From NCBI RefSeq assembly GCF_036195045.1, contig NZ_CP108100.1, positions 248,001 to 312,000 on the forward strand: DNA of 64,000 nt. The letters run 5' to 3'. Position 1 is the first letter of the stretch; each line of letters begins with the position of its first letter. Source of the stretch: Streptomyces sp. NBC_00236. Lineage in GTDB: Bacteria > Actinomycetota > Actinomycetes > Streptomycetales > Streptomycetaceae. This document shows, piece after piece, positions 50,031 through 59,414 of the stretch. The position numbers were made by a program, and so were the translations under genes. The notes beneath the pieces were generated by a model. That model saw nothing but the letters and a program-made list of their open reading frames with translations, was not told the DNA's origin and searched no databases.

Positions 50031-50768
50031 GTGTACCAGCCCAACCTGTTCGCGTTCCCCGAGGACGGCCACCGGATCCCCGCCCCCCACTTCCCGCCCG
50101 GCTCGCCCGCGCTGTGGCTGGTGGACGCGGAACGGCAGAGCGGGCAGGCGCAGCTGCTCGCGCCGGGGATCCTGGACGCCGGCGAACTCGACAGGGCCGC
50201 ACGCCTGGTCGTCCCGGCCGACCGCAGGTGCTACGTCGCCGCGCACGTGGCCCTGCGCCTGCTGCTCGGGGCGCGGCTGGGCGTCACTCCCGACGCCGTA
50301 CGCCTCACCCGGGAGCCGTGTCCGTCCTGCGGTGGCCCGCACGGCCGTCCCGCGACCGACGGCGGTGTGCACTTCTCCCTTTCGCACACCCGCGGGGTGG
50401 CCTTGCTGGCGTTCGCGGACACGCCCGTGGGAGCGGATGTCGAGCTCGTCCCGAAGCCCGAAACCGTGTCCGAGATAGCGGGTCAACTGCATCCGGCGGA
50501 GTCCCGCGAACTGGCGGAGCTTCCCGAGGAGCAGCGCCCCGCCGCCTTCGCCCGGGTGTGGACCCGCAAGGAGGCCTATCTGAAGGGTGAGGGCATCGGC
50601 CTGGCCGACGGCCTCGCGGCCGAACACGTGGGCACCGGTCCCCGCCCCCGGCCGGGCCCCGCGGGGTGGACGGTCACCGACGTCGGGGTCCCTGCCGGCT
50701 ACGCGGCGGCGGTGGCGGTCCGCGCGGCGGGGCAGCCGCCCGCCCGTGAGGGCGAGCGGCGAAAATGA
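50031..50768 (+). CDS. 4'-phosphopantetheinyl transferase (Sfp type)
   Basis: The protein has about 245 residues from the GTG at 50031 (261 from the GTG at 49983). Motifs are [25 protein letters not shown] (Mg-binding Asp and Glu) and [20 protein letters not shown] (the WxxKEAxxK signature). These define Sfp-type enzymes that move phosphopantetheine from CoA onto carrier proteins of polyketide, peptide or fatty acid synthases. The start is uncertain: 50031 has AAGGA upstream, whereas 49983 has none but lies about 12 nt after the start expected from a TAGGAT -10 at 49959-49964. No biosynthetic cluster is present here, so it serves carrier proteins encoded elsewhere. It precedes pgm by 46 bp. 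Confidence 0.88.
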   Translation: MYQPNLFAFPEDGHRIPAPHFPPGSPALWLVDAERQSGQAQLLAPGILDAGELDRAARLVVPADRRCYVAAHVALRLLLGARLGVTPDAVRLTREPCPSCGGPHGRPATDGGVHFSLSHTRGVALLAFADTPVGADVELVPKPETVSEIAGQLHPAESRELAELPEEQRPAAFARVWTRKEAYLKGEGIGLADGLAAEHVGTGPRPRPGPAGWTVTDVGVPAGYAAAVAVRAAGQPPAREGERRK

Positions 50769-50814
50769 CGGGGCGGGCAGATCGCACGGAACGACCGATA
50801 CGGAGGAGTGGCAG

Positions 50815-52455
50815 ATGCCGCAGACACGAGCCGGGCAGCAGGCACGCCCGGAAGACCTGACCGATGTGGCGCGGCTGGTGACGGCGTACTACACGCTGCA
50901 CCCCGATCCCGCCGAACCGGGGCAGCGGGTCGCCTTCGGCACCTCGGGGCATCGCGGGTCGTCGACGGCCACCGCGTTCAACGAGGACCACATCGCGGCG
51001 ACGAGCCAGGCGATCAGTGAGTACCGGGCACAGCGGGGCACGGACGGGCCGCTCTTCCTCGGGGCCGACACCCACGCGCTGTCGGAACCCGCGCGGGTGA
51101 CCGCCATCGAGGTGTTCGCCGCGAACGACGTGACCGTGCTCATCGACGCCGCCGACGGCTACACACCGACCCCCGCGGTCTCGCACGCCATCCTCACGTA
51201 CAACCGGGGCCGCACCTCCCACCTCGCCGACGGGGTGGTGGTGACGCCCTCGCACAACCCGCCGGGCGACGGCGGGTTCAAGTACAACCCGCCGAACGGC
51301 GGCCCGGCCGGGTCGGAGGCGACCGGCTGGATCCAGGAGCGGGCCAACGAGATCATCGCCGGCGGCCTCAAGGACGTCCGCCGCATGCCGTACGTCCGGG
51401 CGCTGGCGGCGCCTTCGACCGGTACCTACGACTTCCTGGGCAGCTATGCGGCGGACCTGCCGTCCGTGCTCGACCTGGACGCGGTGCGCGCGGCCGGCGT
51501 ACGGATCGGAGCCGACCCGCTGGGCGGCGCGTCGGTCGCGTACTGGGGCCGCATCGCCGAGCAGCACCGGCTCGACCTGACCGTCGTCAATCCGCTCACC
51601 GATCCCACCTGGCGCTTCATGACGCTGGACTGGGACGGCAAGATCCGGATGGACTGCTCCTCGCCGTACGCGATGGCCTCGCTGATCGGGCAGCGCGACC
51701 GTTTCCAGATCTCCACCGGCAACGACGCCGACGCCGACCGGCACGGCATCGTCACCCCGGACGCGGGGCTGATGAACCCGAACCACTACCTCGCCGTGGC
51801 CATCAACTACCTCTACACGCACCGGGACCAGTGGCCGGCGGGCGCGGGCATCGGCAAGACCCTCGTCTCGTCCGGCATGATCGACCGGGTCGCCGCCGAT
51901 CTCGGCCGGCGGCTGGTCGAGGTGCCGGTCGGCTTCAAGTGGTTCGTGGACGGTCTGGCCGACGGGTCGCTCGGCTTCGGTGGCGAGGAGTCGGCCGGGG
52001 CCTCGTTCCTGCGCCGCGACGGATCGGTGTGGACGACGGACAAGGACGGCATCCTGCTGGCCCTGCTCGCCTCCGAGATCCTCGCGGTGACGGGCGATTC
52101 GCCGTCCCAGCACTACCGGGCGCTGACCACCCGCTTCGGTGAGCCTGCCTACGCCCGGATCGACGCCCCCGCGGACCGCGATCAGAAGGCCGTACTGGCA
52201 CGCCTCTCCCCCGAGCAGGTCAGCGCCGACACCCTGGCGGGCGACCCGGTCACCGCCGTCCTCACCTCGGCGCCGGGCAACGGGGCCGCGATCGGCGGCA
52301 TCAAGGTGACGACGGAGAACGCCTGGTTCGCGGCGCGCCCCTCGGGCACGGAGGACGTCTACAAGATCTACGCGGAGTCCTTCCACGGCACGGAGCACCT
52401 CGCCCGTGTCCAGGAGGAGGCGAAGGCCGTCGTCTCCGCAGCCCTGGACGCCTGA
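50815..52455 (+). CDS. pgm: phosphoglucomutase (alpha-D-glucose specific)
   Basis: The 546-residue protein has [10 protein letters not shown] near the N-terminus and [15 protein letters not shown] with the phosphoserine (Ser146). [14 protein letters not shown] is the metal loop, [12 protein letters not shown] the sugar-binding loop, and [18 protein letters not shown] the phosphate-binding C-terminal domain. Length and motifs match the Pgm group that interconverts glucose 1- and 6-phosphate. The ATG at 50815 is preceded by CGGAGGAG 6 nt upstream. It links sugar catabolism with glycogen, trehalose and cell-wall precursors. It follows the transferase gene on the same strand and ends at a strong terminator. 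Confidence 0.95.
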   Translation: MPQTRAGQQARPEDLTDVARLVTAYYTLHPDPAEPGQRVAFGTSGHRGSSTATAFNEDHIAATSQAISEYRAQRGTDGPLFLGADTHALSEPARVTAIEVFAANDVTVLIDAADGYTPTPAVSHAILTYNRGRTSHLADGVVVTPSHNPPGDGGFKYNPPNGGPAGSEATGWIQERANEIIAGGLKDVRRMPYVRALAAPSTGTYDFLGSYAADLPSVLDLDAVRAAGVRIGADPLGGASVAYWGRIAEQHRLDLTVVNPLTDPTWRFMTLDWDGKIRMDCSSPYAMASLIGQRDRFQISTGNDADADRHGIVTPDAGLMNPNHYLAVAINYLYTHRDQWPAGAGIGKTLVSSGMIDRVAADLGRRLVEVPVGFKWFVDGLADGSLGFGGEESAGASFLRRDGSVWTTDKDGILLALLASEILAVTGDSPSQHYRALTTRFGEPAYARIDAPADRDQKAVLARLSPEQVSADTLAGDPVTAVLTSAPGNGAAIGGIKVTTENAWFAARPSGTEDVYKIYAESFHGTEHLARVQEEAKAVVSAALDA

Positions 52456-52460
52456 CGGAA

Positions 52461-52500
52461 ACCGTCTCCCTCCGCACGGGCCGGTGCGGAGGGAGACGGT
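52461..52500 (+). terminator. terminator of pgm
   Basis: Seventeen-base-pair perfect arms (ACCGTCTCCCTCCGCAC and GTGCGGAGGGAGACGGT) with a 6-nt loop begin 5 bp after the pgm stop. Confidence 0.8.
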
Positions 52501-52564
52501 GCGGCTCCTTGCCCGCACGCCCCGCACACCGCCGACTGGTCGGGCACATAACCGTACCGGTCGA

Positions 52565-52570
52565 TAGAAT
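52565..52570 (+). promoter_or_regulatory. -10 element of the FHA-ABC gene (leaderless)
   Basis: TAGAAT lies 6 nt before the ATG at 52577, so the transcript would start at the initiation codon. A matching -35 is not obvious, and no ribosome-binding site precedes the ATG. Confidence 0.45.
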
Positions 52571-52576
52571 TCGGGC

Positions 52577-54928
52577 ATGGGAGAGCCGCCGGCCGCACCG
52601 ACTGCACCCGAACTCGTACTCGAAACCGATGCAGGACCCACGGTGATGAGTCCGGGCCGGGAGTACCACGTCGGACGCGACCCCTTGAGCGACATCGTGA
52701 TCGACGACGTCCGGGTCTCGTGGCACCACGCGGTGCTCAGGGCGCCGGACGGCCACTGGTCGATCGAGGACGAGGGCAGCACGAACGGCACCTACACCGG
52801 TGGCCGGCGGATCCACGCATCGGATGTCGGCCCCGGCACCCTCATCCGCTTCGGCCATCCGGAGGACGGGCCGCGGGCCGTACTGAAGGTCCGGCCCGCA
52901 CCGGCGCCCATGCCCGCGCCGGACCGCCCGTCCGCCGTCTCCGTGCCCGCCGCGACCGGCACGTTCCGGCAGCCGACCACCGTACGGCCGCTGCCGTCCC
53001 GCACCGTCCGGATCGGCCGCGGATCCGGGAACGACCTGGTCGTCGACGACCTGAGCGTCTCCCGCCGCCACGCCGAGTTGCTGGCCCATACGGACGGCAC
53101 GTACGAGATCGTCGACCTCGGATCGCACAACGGAACCTTCCTCAACGGTCAGCCGGCCGACCGCGCTCCCGTCTCCCCCGGAGACATCGTCGGCATCGGC
53201 CACTCCGCCTTCTGCCTGGTCGGGGACACGCTGCAGGAGTTCGTCGACACCGGTGAGGTGTCGCTCGACGTCCAGGACCTGGCGGTCACCGTCGACAGGG
53301 GACGCAAGACGCTGCTCGACCACGTGGCCTTCCCGGTCGGCCAGAAGTGTCTCCTGGGGGTGGTGGGGCCCAGCGGCGCGGGCAAGTCCACGCTCCTGAA
53401 CGCCCTGACCGGACTGCGCCCGGCCGACGAGGGGACCGTCCTCTACGACGGCCGCGATCTTTACCACGACTACGCCGAACTGCGCCAGCGCATCGGCCTG
53501 GTGCCGCAGGACGACATCCTGCACGCCCAGTTGACCGTACGCAGAGCGCTCGGTTACGCGGCCGAGCTCCGTTTCCCGCAGGACACCGCCAAGTCCGAGC
53601 GCCAGGAACGCGTCACCGAGGTGGTGCGCGAGCTCGGGCTCGAACAGCGCGCGGGCCAGCCGATCCACAGTCTCTCCGGGGGCCAGCGCAAACGGGTGAG
53701 CGTGGCCCTGGAGCTGCTGACGAAGCCGTCGCTGCTCTTCCTCGACGAGCCGACGTCGGGCCTCGACCCCGGCATGGACCGTTCGGTCATGCACATGTTG
53801 CGCGGGCTCGCCGACGACGGCCGCACGGTCATCGTCGTCACGCACAGCGTCCTGAGCCTGGACGTGTGCGACCGGCTGCTGGTCCTCGCGCCCGGCGGGA
53901 AGATCGCCTACTACGGTCCGCCCGGGGACGCGCTGGCCTTCTTCGGATTCGCCGAGTGGCCGGAGGCGTTCGAGGCGTTCGAGAACGACCGCGACCGTCC
54001 CTGGGCCGAGGAGTTCGCCGCCTCCCCCTTCCACCGCCAGTACATCGCCAACGCCAGCTCCCAGCCCCGCCTGCCGCACGCCGCGGCCGCGGAGGTCGCC
54101 CCGCCTCCGAAGACCCGCAGCTGGGGTGCGCAACTGCGGACCCTCGTACGGCGGTACGCGGCCGCGCTCGGCGCCGACCGGACGTTCCTCGTCATCATGA
54201 TCGCGCTGCCGTTCGTGATGGGCGCCATGACACGGGCCCTGGCCGGAAGCAGGCTGACCCAGGAGACGGCGATGAACGCCCTGCTCATCCTGTGTGTCGG
54301 CGGCGTCCTGACCGGCGCCGCCAACGCGGTCCGGGAACTGGTCAAGGAACGGGTGATCTACCAGCGCGAGAGAGCCGTCGGCCTGTCCAGATCCGCGTAT
54401 CTGATGTCCAAGGTCGTGGTGCTGGGCACCATCACGGTGCTCCAGGCCGTCGTGCTGACCCTGGTCGGTCTCGTGGGCGTCGATCTCAACGCCCCGGGCG
54501 GGAAGGGGGTGCTGCTGCCACCTCTGGCCGAAATCACCCTGACGGTGGCGCTGTTGTCCTTCACCGCGATGATGCTCGGCCTGCTGGTGTCCGCGCTGGT
54601 ACGCAAGGAGGAGGTCACCATGCCCCTCCTGGTGCTCCTCGCGATCGTCCAGGTCGTCTTCTGCGGCGCGCTGCTGAAGCTGCACGGTGTGCCCGGTATC
54701 GAGCAGTTGTCCTGGCTGATCCCCTCCCGCTGGGCGCTGGGCGCCATGGCGGGGACGGTCGGCCTGTCGAGGATCGTGCCCGGGAAGCTGACCGCGGACC
54801 CCCTGTTCGAGCACTCCGCCGGCATCTGGCTCCTCGACATGGGGATGCTGGTGGTGCTCTCCGTCGTCTTCGGATTCGCGGTGGCCCGGCTCCTGCGCCG
54901 GCACGAGCCCGCCATCATGCGGAAGTAG
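52577..54928 (+). CDS. FHA-FHA-ABC exporter (Rv1747-like)
   Basis: The 783-residue protein has two FHA domains (about 20-95 and 140-215; the second with RTVRIGRGSGNDLVVDDLSV, RRHAEL and NGTFLNG). An ABC ATPase follows (about 235-460: VVGPSGAGKSTLLNALTG, LSGGQRKRVSVALELL, LLFLDEPTSGLDPG), then a six-span ABC-2 permease (about 540-775). This single-chain half-transporter layout is that of mycobacterial Rv1747, whose FHA domains bind phosphothreonines made by a Ser/Thr kinase. A Ser/Thr kinase is encoded 590 bp downstream (55516), so phosphorylation control is likely. The exported substrate is unknown. Confidence 0.9.
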   Translation: MGEPPAAPTAPELVLETDAGPTVMSPGREYHVGRDPLSDIVIDDVRVSWHHAVLRAPDGHWSIEDEGSTNGTYTGGRRIHASDVGPGTLIRFGHPEDGPRAVLKVRPAPAPMPAPDRPSAVSVPAATGTFRQPTTVRPLPSRTVRIGRGSGNDLVVDDLSVSRRHAELLAHTDGTYEIVDLGSHNGTFLNGQPADRAPVSPGDIVGIGHSAFCLVGDTLQEFVDTGEVSLDVQDLAVTVDRGRKTLLDHVAFPVGQKCLLGVVGPSGAGKSTLLNALTGLRPADEGTVLYDGRDLYHDYAELRQRIGLVPQDDILHAQLTVRRALGYAAELRFPQDTAKSERQERVTEVVRELGLEQRAGQPIHSLSGGQRKRVSVALELLTKPSLLFLDEPTSGLDPGMDRSVMHMLRGLADDGRTVIVVTHSVLSLDVCDRLLVLAPGGKIAYYGPPGDALAFFGFAEWPEAFEAFENDRDRPWAEEFAASPFHRQYIANASSQPRLPHAAAAEVAPPPKTRSWGAQLRTLVRRYAAALGADRTFLVIMIALPFVMGAMTRALAGSRLTQETAMNALLILCVGGVLTGAANAVRELVKERVIYQRERAVGLSRSAYLMSKVVVLGTITVLQAVVLTLVGLVGVDLNAPGGKGVLLPPLAEITLTVALLSFTAMMLGLLVSALVRKEEVTMPLLVLLAIVQVVFCGALLKLHGVPGIEQLSWLIPSRWALGAMAGTVGLSRIVPGKLTADPLFEHSAGIWLLDMGMLVVLSVVFGFAVARLLRRHEPAIMRK

Positions 54929-54937
54929 GAGCGGCCC

Positions 54938-55519
54938 ATGGAGACCGAGGACTTCCGCCCCACCCATGTCGTCCCCCAGGACGGGCTGCCCGCCTGGGAG
55001 GCGCCCGACGTGTCCCGGCCGGCCGAGCCCCTGGACCCGCTGCTTCCCGTGCAGCTGCTCGACCGGCGCGGCGACTGGGGCCAGGTCCTGTGCGCCAACG
55101 GCTGGTCCGCCTGGGTCGACGGCCGGCTGCTCGTCTCCGTACCGCACGACCCGCCGCAGGCCGGACAGCCGATGGCCCGCACGGCGGACCCCCGGCCGCT
55201 GCTCGCCCGCGTCCAGGAGTCGCTGGACCGCTTCCGCCGGGCATCCGAGGAACTCGTCGAGGGCCGTATCGACGGCGAGACCTTCCGCCGACGCACCCAG
55301 GGGCTGCGGGCCGGAGTGGTCGTCGACGGCGAGGCCGTGTGGCTGTTCGACGCGGAGCACGAACGCTGGGTGTACACGGACGGGACCCGGCTGACCACCT
55401 ACGCGGCGCGGTCCGGCCCCGGCCGGCCGAGCAGCGCCCCGGCGGACGGCTCCGGTGCGGAAGCGACCCGGCTCGTCGACCCCGGCACGCATCCGCGGAC
55501 CCGGCCGGGTGACGGGTGA
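54938..55519 (+). CDS. uncharacterised SH3-like/kinase-linked protein
   Basis: The 193-residue protein has an SH3-like N-terminal segment (PVQLLDRRGDWGQVLCANGW, SAWVDGRLLV, about 37-67). A helix (RVQESLDRFRRASEELVEGR, about 90-110) and a second small beta segment (GVVVDGEAVWLFDAEHERWV) follow, then a Pro/Gly-rich tail. No signal or membrane span is seen. I do not know a name for the family. Position between FHA-ABC and kinase, 9 bp after the former and overlapping the latter, makes it a likely third part of the same system. Confidence 0.55.
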   Translation: METEDFRPTHVVPQDGLPAWEAPDVSRPAEPLDPLLPVQLLDRRGDWGQVLCANGWSAWVDGRLLVSVPHDPPQAGQPMARTADPRPLLARVQESLDRFRRASEELVEGRIDGETFRRRTQGLRAGVVVDGEAVWLFDAEHERWVYTDGTRLTTYAARSGPGRPSSAPADGSGAEATRLVDPGTHPRTRPGDG

Positions 55520-56550
55520 TGGCCCCCGCCACCGGCCCTTCCGGCGATCCCGCGCTGCCCACCGGGCGGCCCTCCGACCTGATCGGCCGGCAGATCGCCG
55601 ACTACCTGGTGGAGGGCGAGATCGGGCGCGGTGGGATGGCCGTCGTCTACCGGGCCAAGGATCTGCGCCTGGACCGCACGGTCGCCCTCAAACTGCTCGC
55701 CCCGGAACTCGCCCGCAACGACACCTTCCGCAAGCGCTTCACCCATGAGTCGCGGGTGGCCGCCGCGATCGACCACCCGCACATCGTCCCGGTCTTCGAG
55801 GCGGGTGAGACCGAGGGCATCCTCTACATCGCCATGCGCTACGTCGCCGGCCAGGATCTGCGCGCCCTCATCGACCGGCAGGGGCCGCTCCCGCTGGGCA
55901 CCGCGGTCCGGATCGCCGCCCAGGTGGCGTCCGCCCTCGATGCCGCTCACGATCACGATCTAGTGCACCGGGACGTCAAGCCGGGCAACATCCTGGTCGC
56001 GGCCGGCACGGACAGCGACCATCCGGAGCACGTGTACCTGACGGACTTCGGCCTCACGAAGAAGTCGCTGTCGCTGACGGGGTTCACCTCCGTGGGCCAG
56101 TTCGTCGGAACGCTCGACTACGTGGCGCCCGAACAGATCTCGGGCCGTCCGGTGGACGGGCGCTGCGACGTCTACAGCCTCGCGTGTGTCGTGCACGAGA
56201 CGATGGCCGGCGCCCCGCCGTTCCAGCGCGACGACGACATGGCGCTGTTGTGGGCCCATCAGTTCGATCCGCCGCCGGCGCTGACGGGGCTGCGCCCCGA
56301 TCTGCCGGCGGCCATCGACGGGGTGCTGGCGAAGGCCCTGTCCAAGAGCCCGGACGACCGCTACGACTCGTGCCTCCAGTTCGTGGCCGCGCTGCGTGCC
56401 GCGGCGCGGGGCGAGGTGGGGGGCGGGGTGAGGGACGGCCATCCGCCGACGCAGGTGGACCGGAGGGTCGGCACCTGGCAGTCGGGGCCCGAGCCGCCGC
56501 CCGCCCCGCCGCGGTGGGCGTTGCCGGTGTTCGGCGGCGAGAGGCCCTAA
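55516..56550 (+). CDS. soluble Ser/Thr protein kinase (Hanks type)
   Basis: The 344-residue protein has a complete kinase domain (about 25-300): GEIGRGGMAVVYRAKDLRLD (Gly-rich loop), VALKLL (Lys59), HRDVKPGNILV (catalytic Asp153), DFGLTKK and GTLDYVAPEQISG, with YDSCLQFVAALR at the end. Unlike PknB-type kinases it has no transmembrane span and only a short Pro-rich tail, so it is cytosolic. The GTG at 55516 overlaps the stop of the preceding gene; ATG at 55519 is the alternative. It most likely phosphorylates the FHA-ABC protein or its partners encoded upstream, giving FHA-dependent regulation. Confidence 0.92.
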   Translation: MMAPATGPSGDPALPTGRPSDLIGRQIADYLVEGEIGRGGMAVVYRAKDLRLDRTVALKLLAPELARNDTFRKRFTHESRVAAAIDHPHIVPVFEAGETEGILYIAMRYVAGQDLRALIDRQGPLPLGTAVRIAAQVASALDAAHDHDLVHRDVKPGNILVAAGTDSDHPEHVYLTDFGLTKKSLSLTGFTSVGQFVGTLDYVAPEQISGRPVDGRCDVYSLACVVHETMAGAPPFQRDDDMALLWAHQFDPPPALTGLRPDLPAAIDGVLAKALSKSPDDRYDSCLQFVAALRAAARGEVGGGVRDGHPPTQVDRRVGTWQSGPEPPPAPPRWALPVFGGERP

Positions 56551-57833
56551 GCGCTCTCCGGATCCACCTCACCGCGCCGGTGGACGCGGACGGCGAGCAG
56601 CCCGCCGAGGAAGCCGGTGACGAGCCCCCACAGCACGGCGATCCCGAGCGCGCCCCACAGCCGCGGTCGCAACAGCACCTCGCCGCCCAGCCCGCCGCCG
56701 AGGTCGCCGAGGCCGAGGAGGGACAGACCGTAGTGAGCCGAGATCCGGACGAGCAGGCACACGGCGAGCACGGTGAGGCCGAGGGCCACCGCCATGTGCA
56801 CGGCGTGCTGCCATGGACGCGTCCGGGCCGGTGAACGCGTGGCCATCAGGAACGCGGCCGCCAGGGTGAACAGCGCGGCGGCGACGACGCACCACCAGAC
56901 GCGGCCGTCCTGCTCGGCGAGCGTGGAGACGTTCAGCGTGGAGAGGTCCGGTGTCCGCAGGACGGAGTCCAGTACCTGCGGCATCGGCAGTCCGAACGGC
57001 CCGTCCACCTTGCCTTCCCAGGACGCCCCGAGGCCCAGGGTGAACACCAGCCAGACGAGGTTGGGCAGTCCGAGCAGGATCACCGCGAACGTCTCGGCGG
57101 GATGCCCGCGGGTCACCACGACGACGAGCGCGATGACCAGGCCCACCAGCACGTACGCGAGCAACAGTGCCACCGTCGCGTACGCGGCCGGGCGCACCGT
57201 TTCCTGGAAACGCACCAGCCGTGCGGGGAGCGGCGCGCCGCTCGCGACGAGCAGGGCCAGGACGAGGACGCCGGCCAGCCAGAGCAGGCCGAGGACCAGG
57301 GTGAGCGGGATCTCGGCGCGGAACCCGACCCGCGGCGAGGCGTCGAGCACGTCGCCGATGACGCCGCCCGTCGGATCGGCCGCCGGAACCTCGAAGGTCT
57401 GCCGGGCCAGGAGGGACAGCGCGATGAGCACCAGGAGCCACAGCGCGGCGATCCGGCCGGCCCATCCGGCGAGTTCGCGGGTGGTGGCGACGGCCCGGTG
57501 ACGCAGCGGGCGAAGGAATCCGGCGGCGAGGACGAGCGCGCCGACGAGGGTGACCGAGAGTGGCAGCACCGAGATGTCCGCGTGCGTCCTGGCGAGTTCC
57601 CCCGCGTTCCCCGACAGGGCGACCGATCCGCCCGCCGCCATGACGACCACGGCAGCGACCACACGGGGGAAGGAACCGCCGGGCAGTTCCGCGGCGCCCG
57701 CAGCCCACAGGCCGAGGGCGGCGGTGACGCCCATGACCAGCAGCCCGGCGAGGACGGTCAGGAAGGCGTCGCCCCAGCCGTGCGCAGACCGCGTTCCCGT
57801 ACGGTCCCGGCCGTCCGATCCCTGTGTGCTCAC
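56547..57833 (-). CDS. streptophobe family membrane protein
   Basis: The 428-residue, highly hydrophobic protein has about ten spans: AFLTVLAGLLVMGVTAALGL, VVAAVVVMAAGGSVALSGNA, LSVTLVGALVLAAGFLRPLR, IAALWLLVLIALSLLARQTF and others. One long soluble loop (about 290-330) contains LDSVLRTPDLSTLNVSTLAE. The pattern fits the streptophobe family that I know only from Streptomyces annotation; its function is undefined. The stop overlaps the kinase gene stop tail to tail by four bases. It is adjacent to the kinase and the DUF6777-like gene; co-location of these is frequent in the genus as I recall. Confidence 0.75.
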   Translation of the reverse strand: MSTQGSDGRDRTGTRSAHGWGDAFLTVLAGLLVMGVTAALGLWAAGAAELPGGSFPRVVAAVVVMAAGGSVALSGNAGELARTHADISVLPLSVTLVGALVLAAGFLRPLRHRAVATTRELAGWAGRIAALWLLVLIALSLLARQTFEVPAADPTGGVIGDVLDASPRVGFRAEIPLTLVLGLLWLAGVLVLALLVASGAPLPARLVRFQETVRPAAYATVALLLAYVLVGLVIALVVVVTRGHPAETFAVILLGLPNLVWLVFTLGLGASWEGKVDGPFGLPMPQVLDSVLRTPDLSTLNVSTLAEQDGRVWWCVVAAALFTLAAAFLMATRSPARTRPWQHAVHMAVALGLTVLAVCLLVRISAHYGLSLLGLGDLGGGLGGEVLLRPRLWGALGIAVLWGLVTGFLGGLLAVRVHRRGEVDPESA

Positions 57834-57974
57834 GGGCCCACGCTAGGCAGGCGCCAGGCGCTCCGCCCCTCGGGTGGGCCGACCGCGTCGGCTTGCGGGT
57901 CGCGCGGTGAGCGGGCACACAATGGCTGATACCTGAAGAATTCGGTAACGATCCTGGCGTGGGAAAGAAGAACC

Positions 57975-59288
57975 GTGAGTGACCAGCCGCCGTCGTCCGG
58001 CCGCCCCACGGGGCCGCCGTCGGGACCGCTTTCGGGTCCTTCGCAGGAGGGGCCCGTCCCGCCGCCTCCCGAGCGTCCGTCCGGCCCGCCTGCGGGTCCG
58101 CCCTCCGGCGGCGGCCATGACGGACCCCCCGGTCCCGGCGGTCCGGGTGGCCCGGGCGAGACCCCGCAGGGCCCGGGCAACGCCCCGCGTACCCCTTGGT
58201 GGCGGTCGGTGCCGAAGGTGGCGACGATCGCCGTCGCCCTGGTGGCGGCGGTGGTGCTGACCGTGGTCCTCACCCGGCCGGACGGATCGGACCAGGCGGG
58301 CGGGGAGGTGTTCCTCCAGGCGGCGGGATCGACCGGCCCCGATCCGTTCACCGGTTCGACCGCACGCAGCAGCGCCGGGGACGCGACGCCCACCGCCGTA
58401 CCGAGTCCGGTGGCGAGCGCCTCCCGTGCCCGGTCCAACGTCACCCAGGGCGTGGACGGTGCGGCCCCCGGCCTGTACGGCGGGACCCGCAAGGTCTCCT
58501 CCTGCGACGTGGAGAAGCAGATCACCGCCCTTGCGGACCAGCCGGCCAAGAACAAGGCCTTCGCCTCGGTCGAGGGCATCGCCCCGTCGGGCGTCCCGGC
58601 CTATCTGCGCGCCCTCACTCCGGTCCGGTTGCGGCTCGACACCCGCGTGACCAACCACGGCTACGAGAACGGCTCCGCCACGAGCTACCAGGCGGTCCTC
58701 CAGGCCGGCACCGCGGTACTGATCGACGACCGCGGAGTGCCCAGGGTCCGGTGCGCCTGCGGCAACCCGCTGTTGCCACCGGTCGCGCTGAGGGGAAACC
58801 CGCAGCAGAAGGGCGAGGCGTGGCCGGGCTACCGGGCCGGAGAGGTCGTGGTGGTGGAACCCGCCGCACAGCCGGTGAACGTGTTCGTCATGTTCGACCC
58901 CGAAACCGAGGGCTGGTTCGAGCGGGACGCGGGCGACACGGGTGCCGGCGACAAGAAGACCGGTCCGCCCGCCGAATCGGACTCCTCGCGGTGTCCGCCA
59001 CGGTCCGGCGGCGGTTCGGCCGAGCCCTGCCCGTCGGATCCCTCCTCACGTGCCCCGTCGTCCGGGAAGCCGTCGTCACCCCCGACGGAGCCCGGTGAGT
59101 CGACGGAGCCGCCCCCGCCGCCCCCTTCGTCCGAGGAGCCGCCCCCGTCACCGCCGCCGACTTCCGAGGAGCCCCCGCCGACCTCGGAGTCGGCCCCGGA
59201 GCCCGCGGCTCCGCAGACCGGGGAGTCCGACGCCCCACCGCCCGCCCCGCCGGCGTCCGGTGACGGGACGGCGGACGGGGCGGCGTAG
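57975..59288 (+). CDS. DUF6777-like membrane-anchored Pro-rich protein
   Basis: The 437-residue protein starts with a Pro/Gly/Ser-rich cytoplasmic region (about 1-72), followed by one membrane span (VATIAVALVAAVVLTVVLT, about 80-98). An extracellular domain (about 100-330) contains GLYGGTRKVSSCDVEKQITA, RLDTRVTNHGYENGSATSYQ, DDRGVPRVRCACGNPLLPP and VFVMFDPETEGWFE. A long Ser/Pro/Glu tail ends the protein. The VRCACGNPL cysteine pair suggests a disulfide or metal. It matches the Streptomyces family I know as DUF6777. The GTG at 57975 is the start. Divergent from the streptophobe gene (141 bp apart), it closes the kinase-centred block; function unknown. Confidence 0.72.
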   Translation: MSDQPPSSGRPTGPPSGPLSGPSQEGPVPPPPERPSGPPAGPPSGGGHDGPPGPGGPGGPGETPQGPGNAPRTPWWRSVPKVATIAVALVAAVVLTVVLTRPDGSDQAGGEVFLQAAGSTGPDPFTGSTARSSAGDATPTAVPSPVASASRARSNVTQGVDGAAPGLYGGTRKVSSCDVEKQITALADQPAKNKAFASVEGIAPSGVPAYLRALTPVRLRLDTRVTNHGYENGSATSYQAVLQAGTAVLIDDRGVPRVRCACGNPLLPPVALRGNPQQKGEAWPGYRAGEVVVVEPAAQPVNVFVMFDPETEGWFERDAGDTGAGDKKTGPPAESDSSRCPPRSGGGSAEPCPSDPSSRAPSSGKPSSPPTEPGESTEPPPPPPSSEEPPPSPPPTSEEPPPTSESAPEPAAPQTGESDAPPPAPPASGDGTADGAA

Positions 59289-59414
59289 GGCACGGGTCCT
59301 CCCGGTCAGGAGACGGCCCGCCCTCGGGCGCGCATCGAGCCCCGCCGGCCAGGAACGGCAGGGCACCGAGCACCCGTACGCGGCAGCCGCCGTCTCATGC
59401 GCCCAGGACGTTCC

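Noticed and set aside
50031..50768. Phosphopantetheinyl transferase as sign of a biosynthetic gene cluster
   Set aside because: No polyketide synthase, NRPS, carrier protein or tailoring genes are nearby; stand-alone Sfp-type enzymes are common in Streptomyces.
57975..58200. Collagen-like domain in the Pro/Gly-rich N-terminus
   Set aside because: There is no regular Gly-X-Y register over the stretch; it is a disordered Pro/Gly/Ser region ahead of the membrane span.
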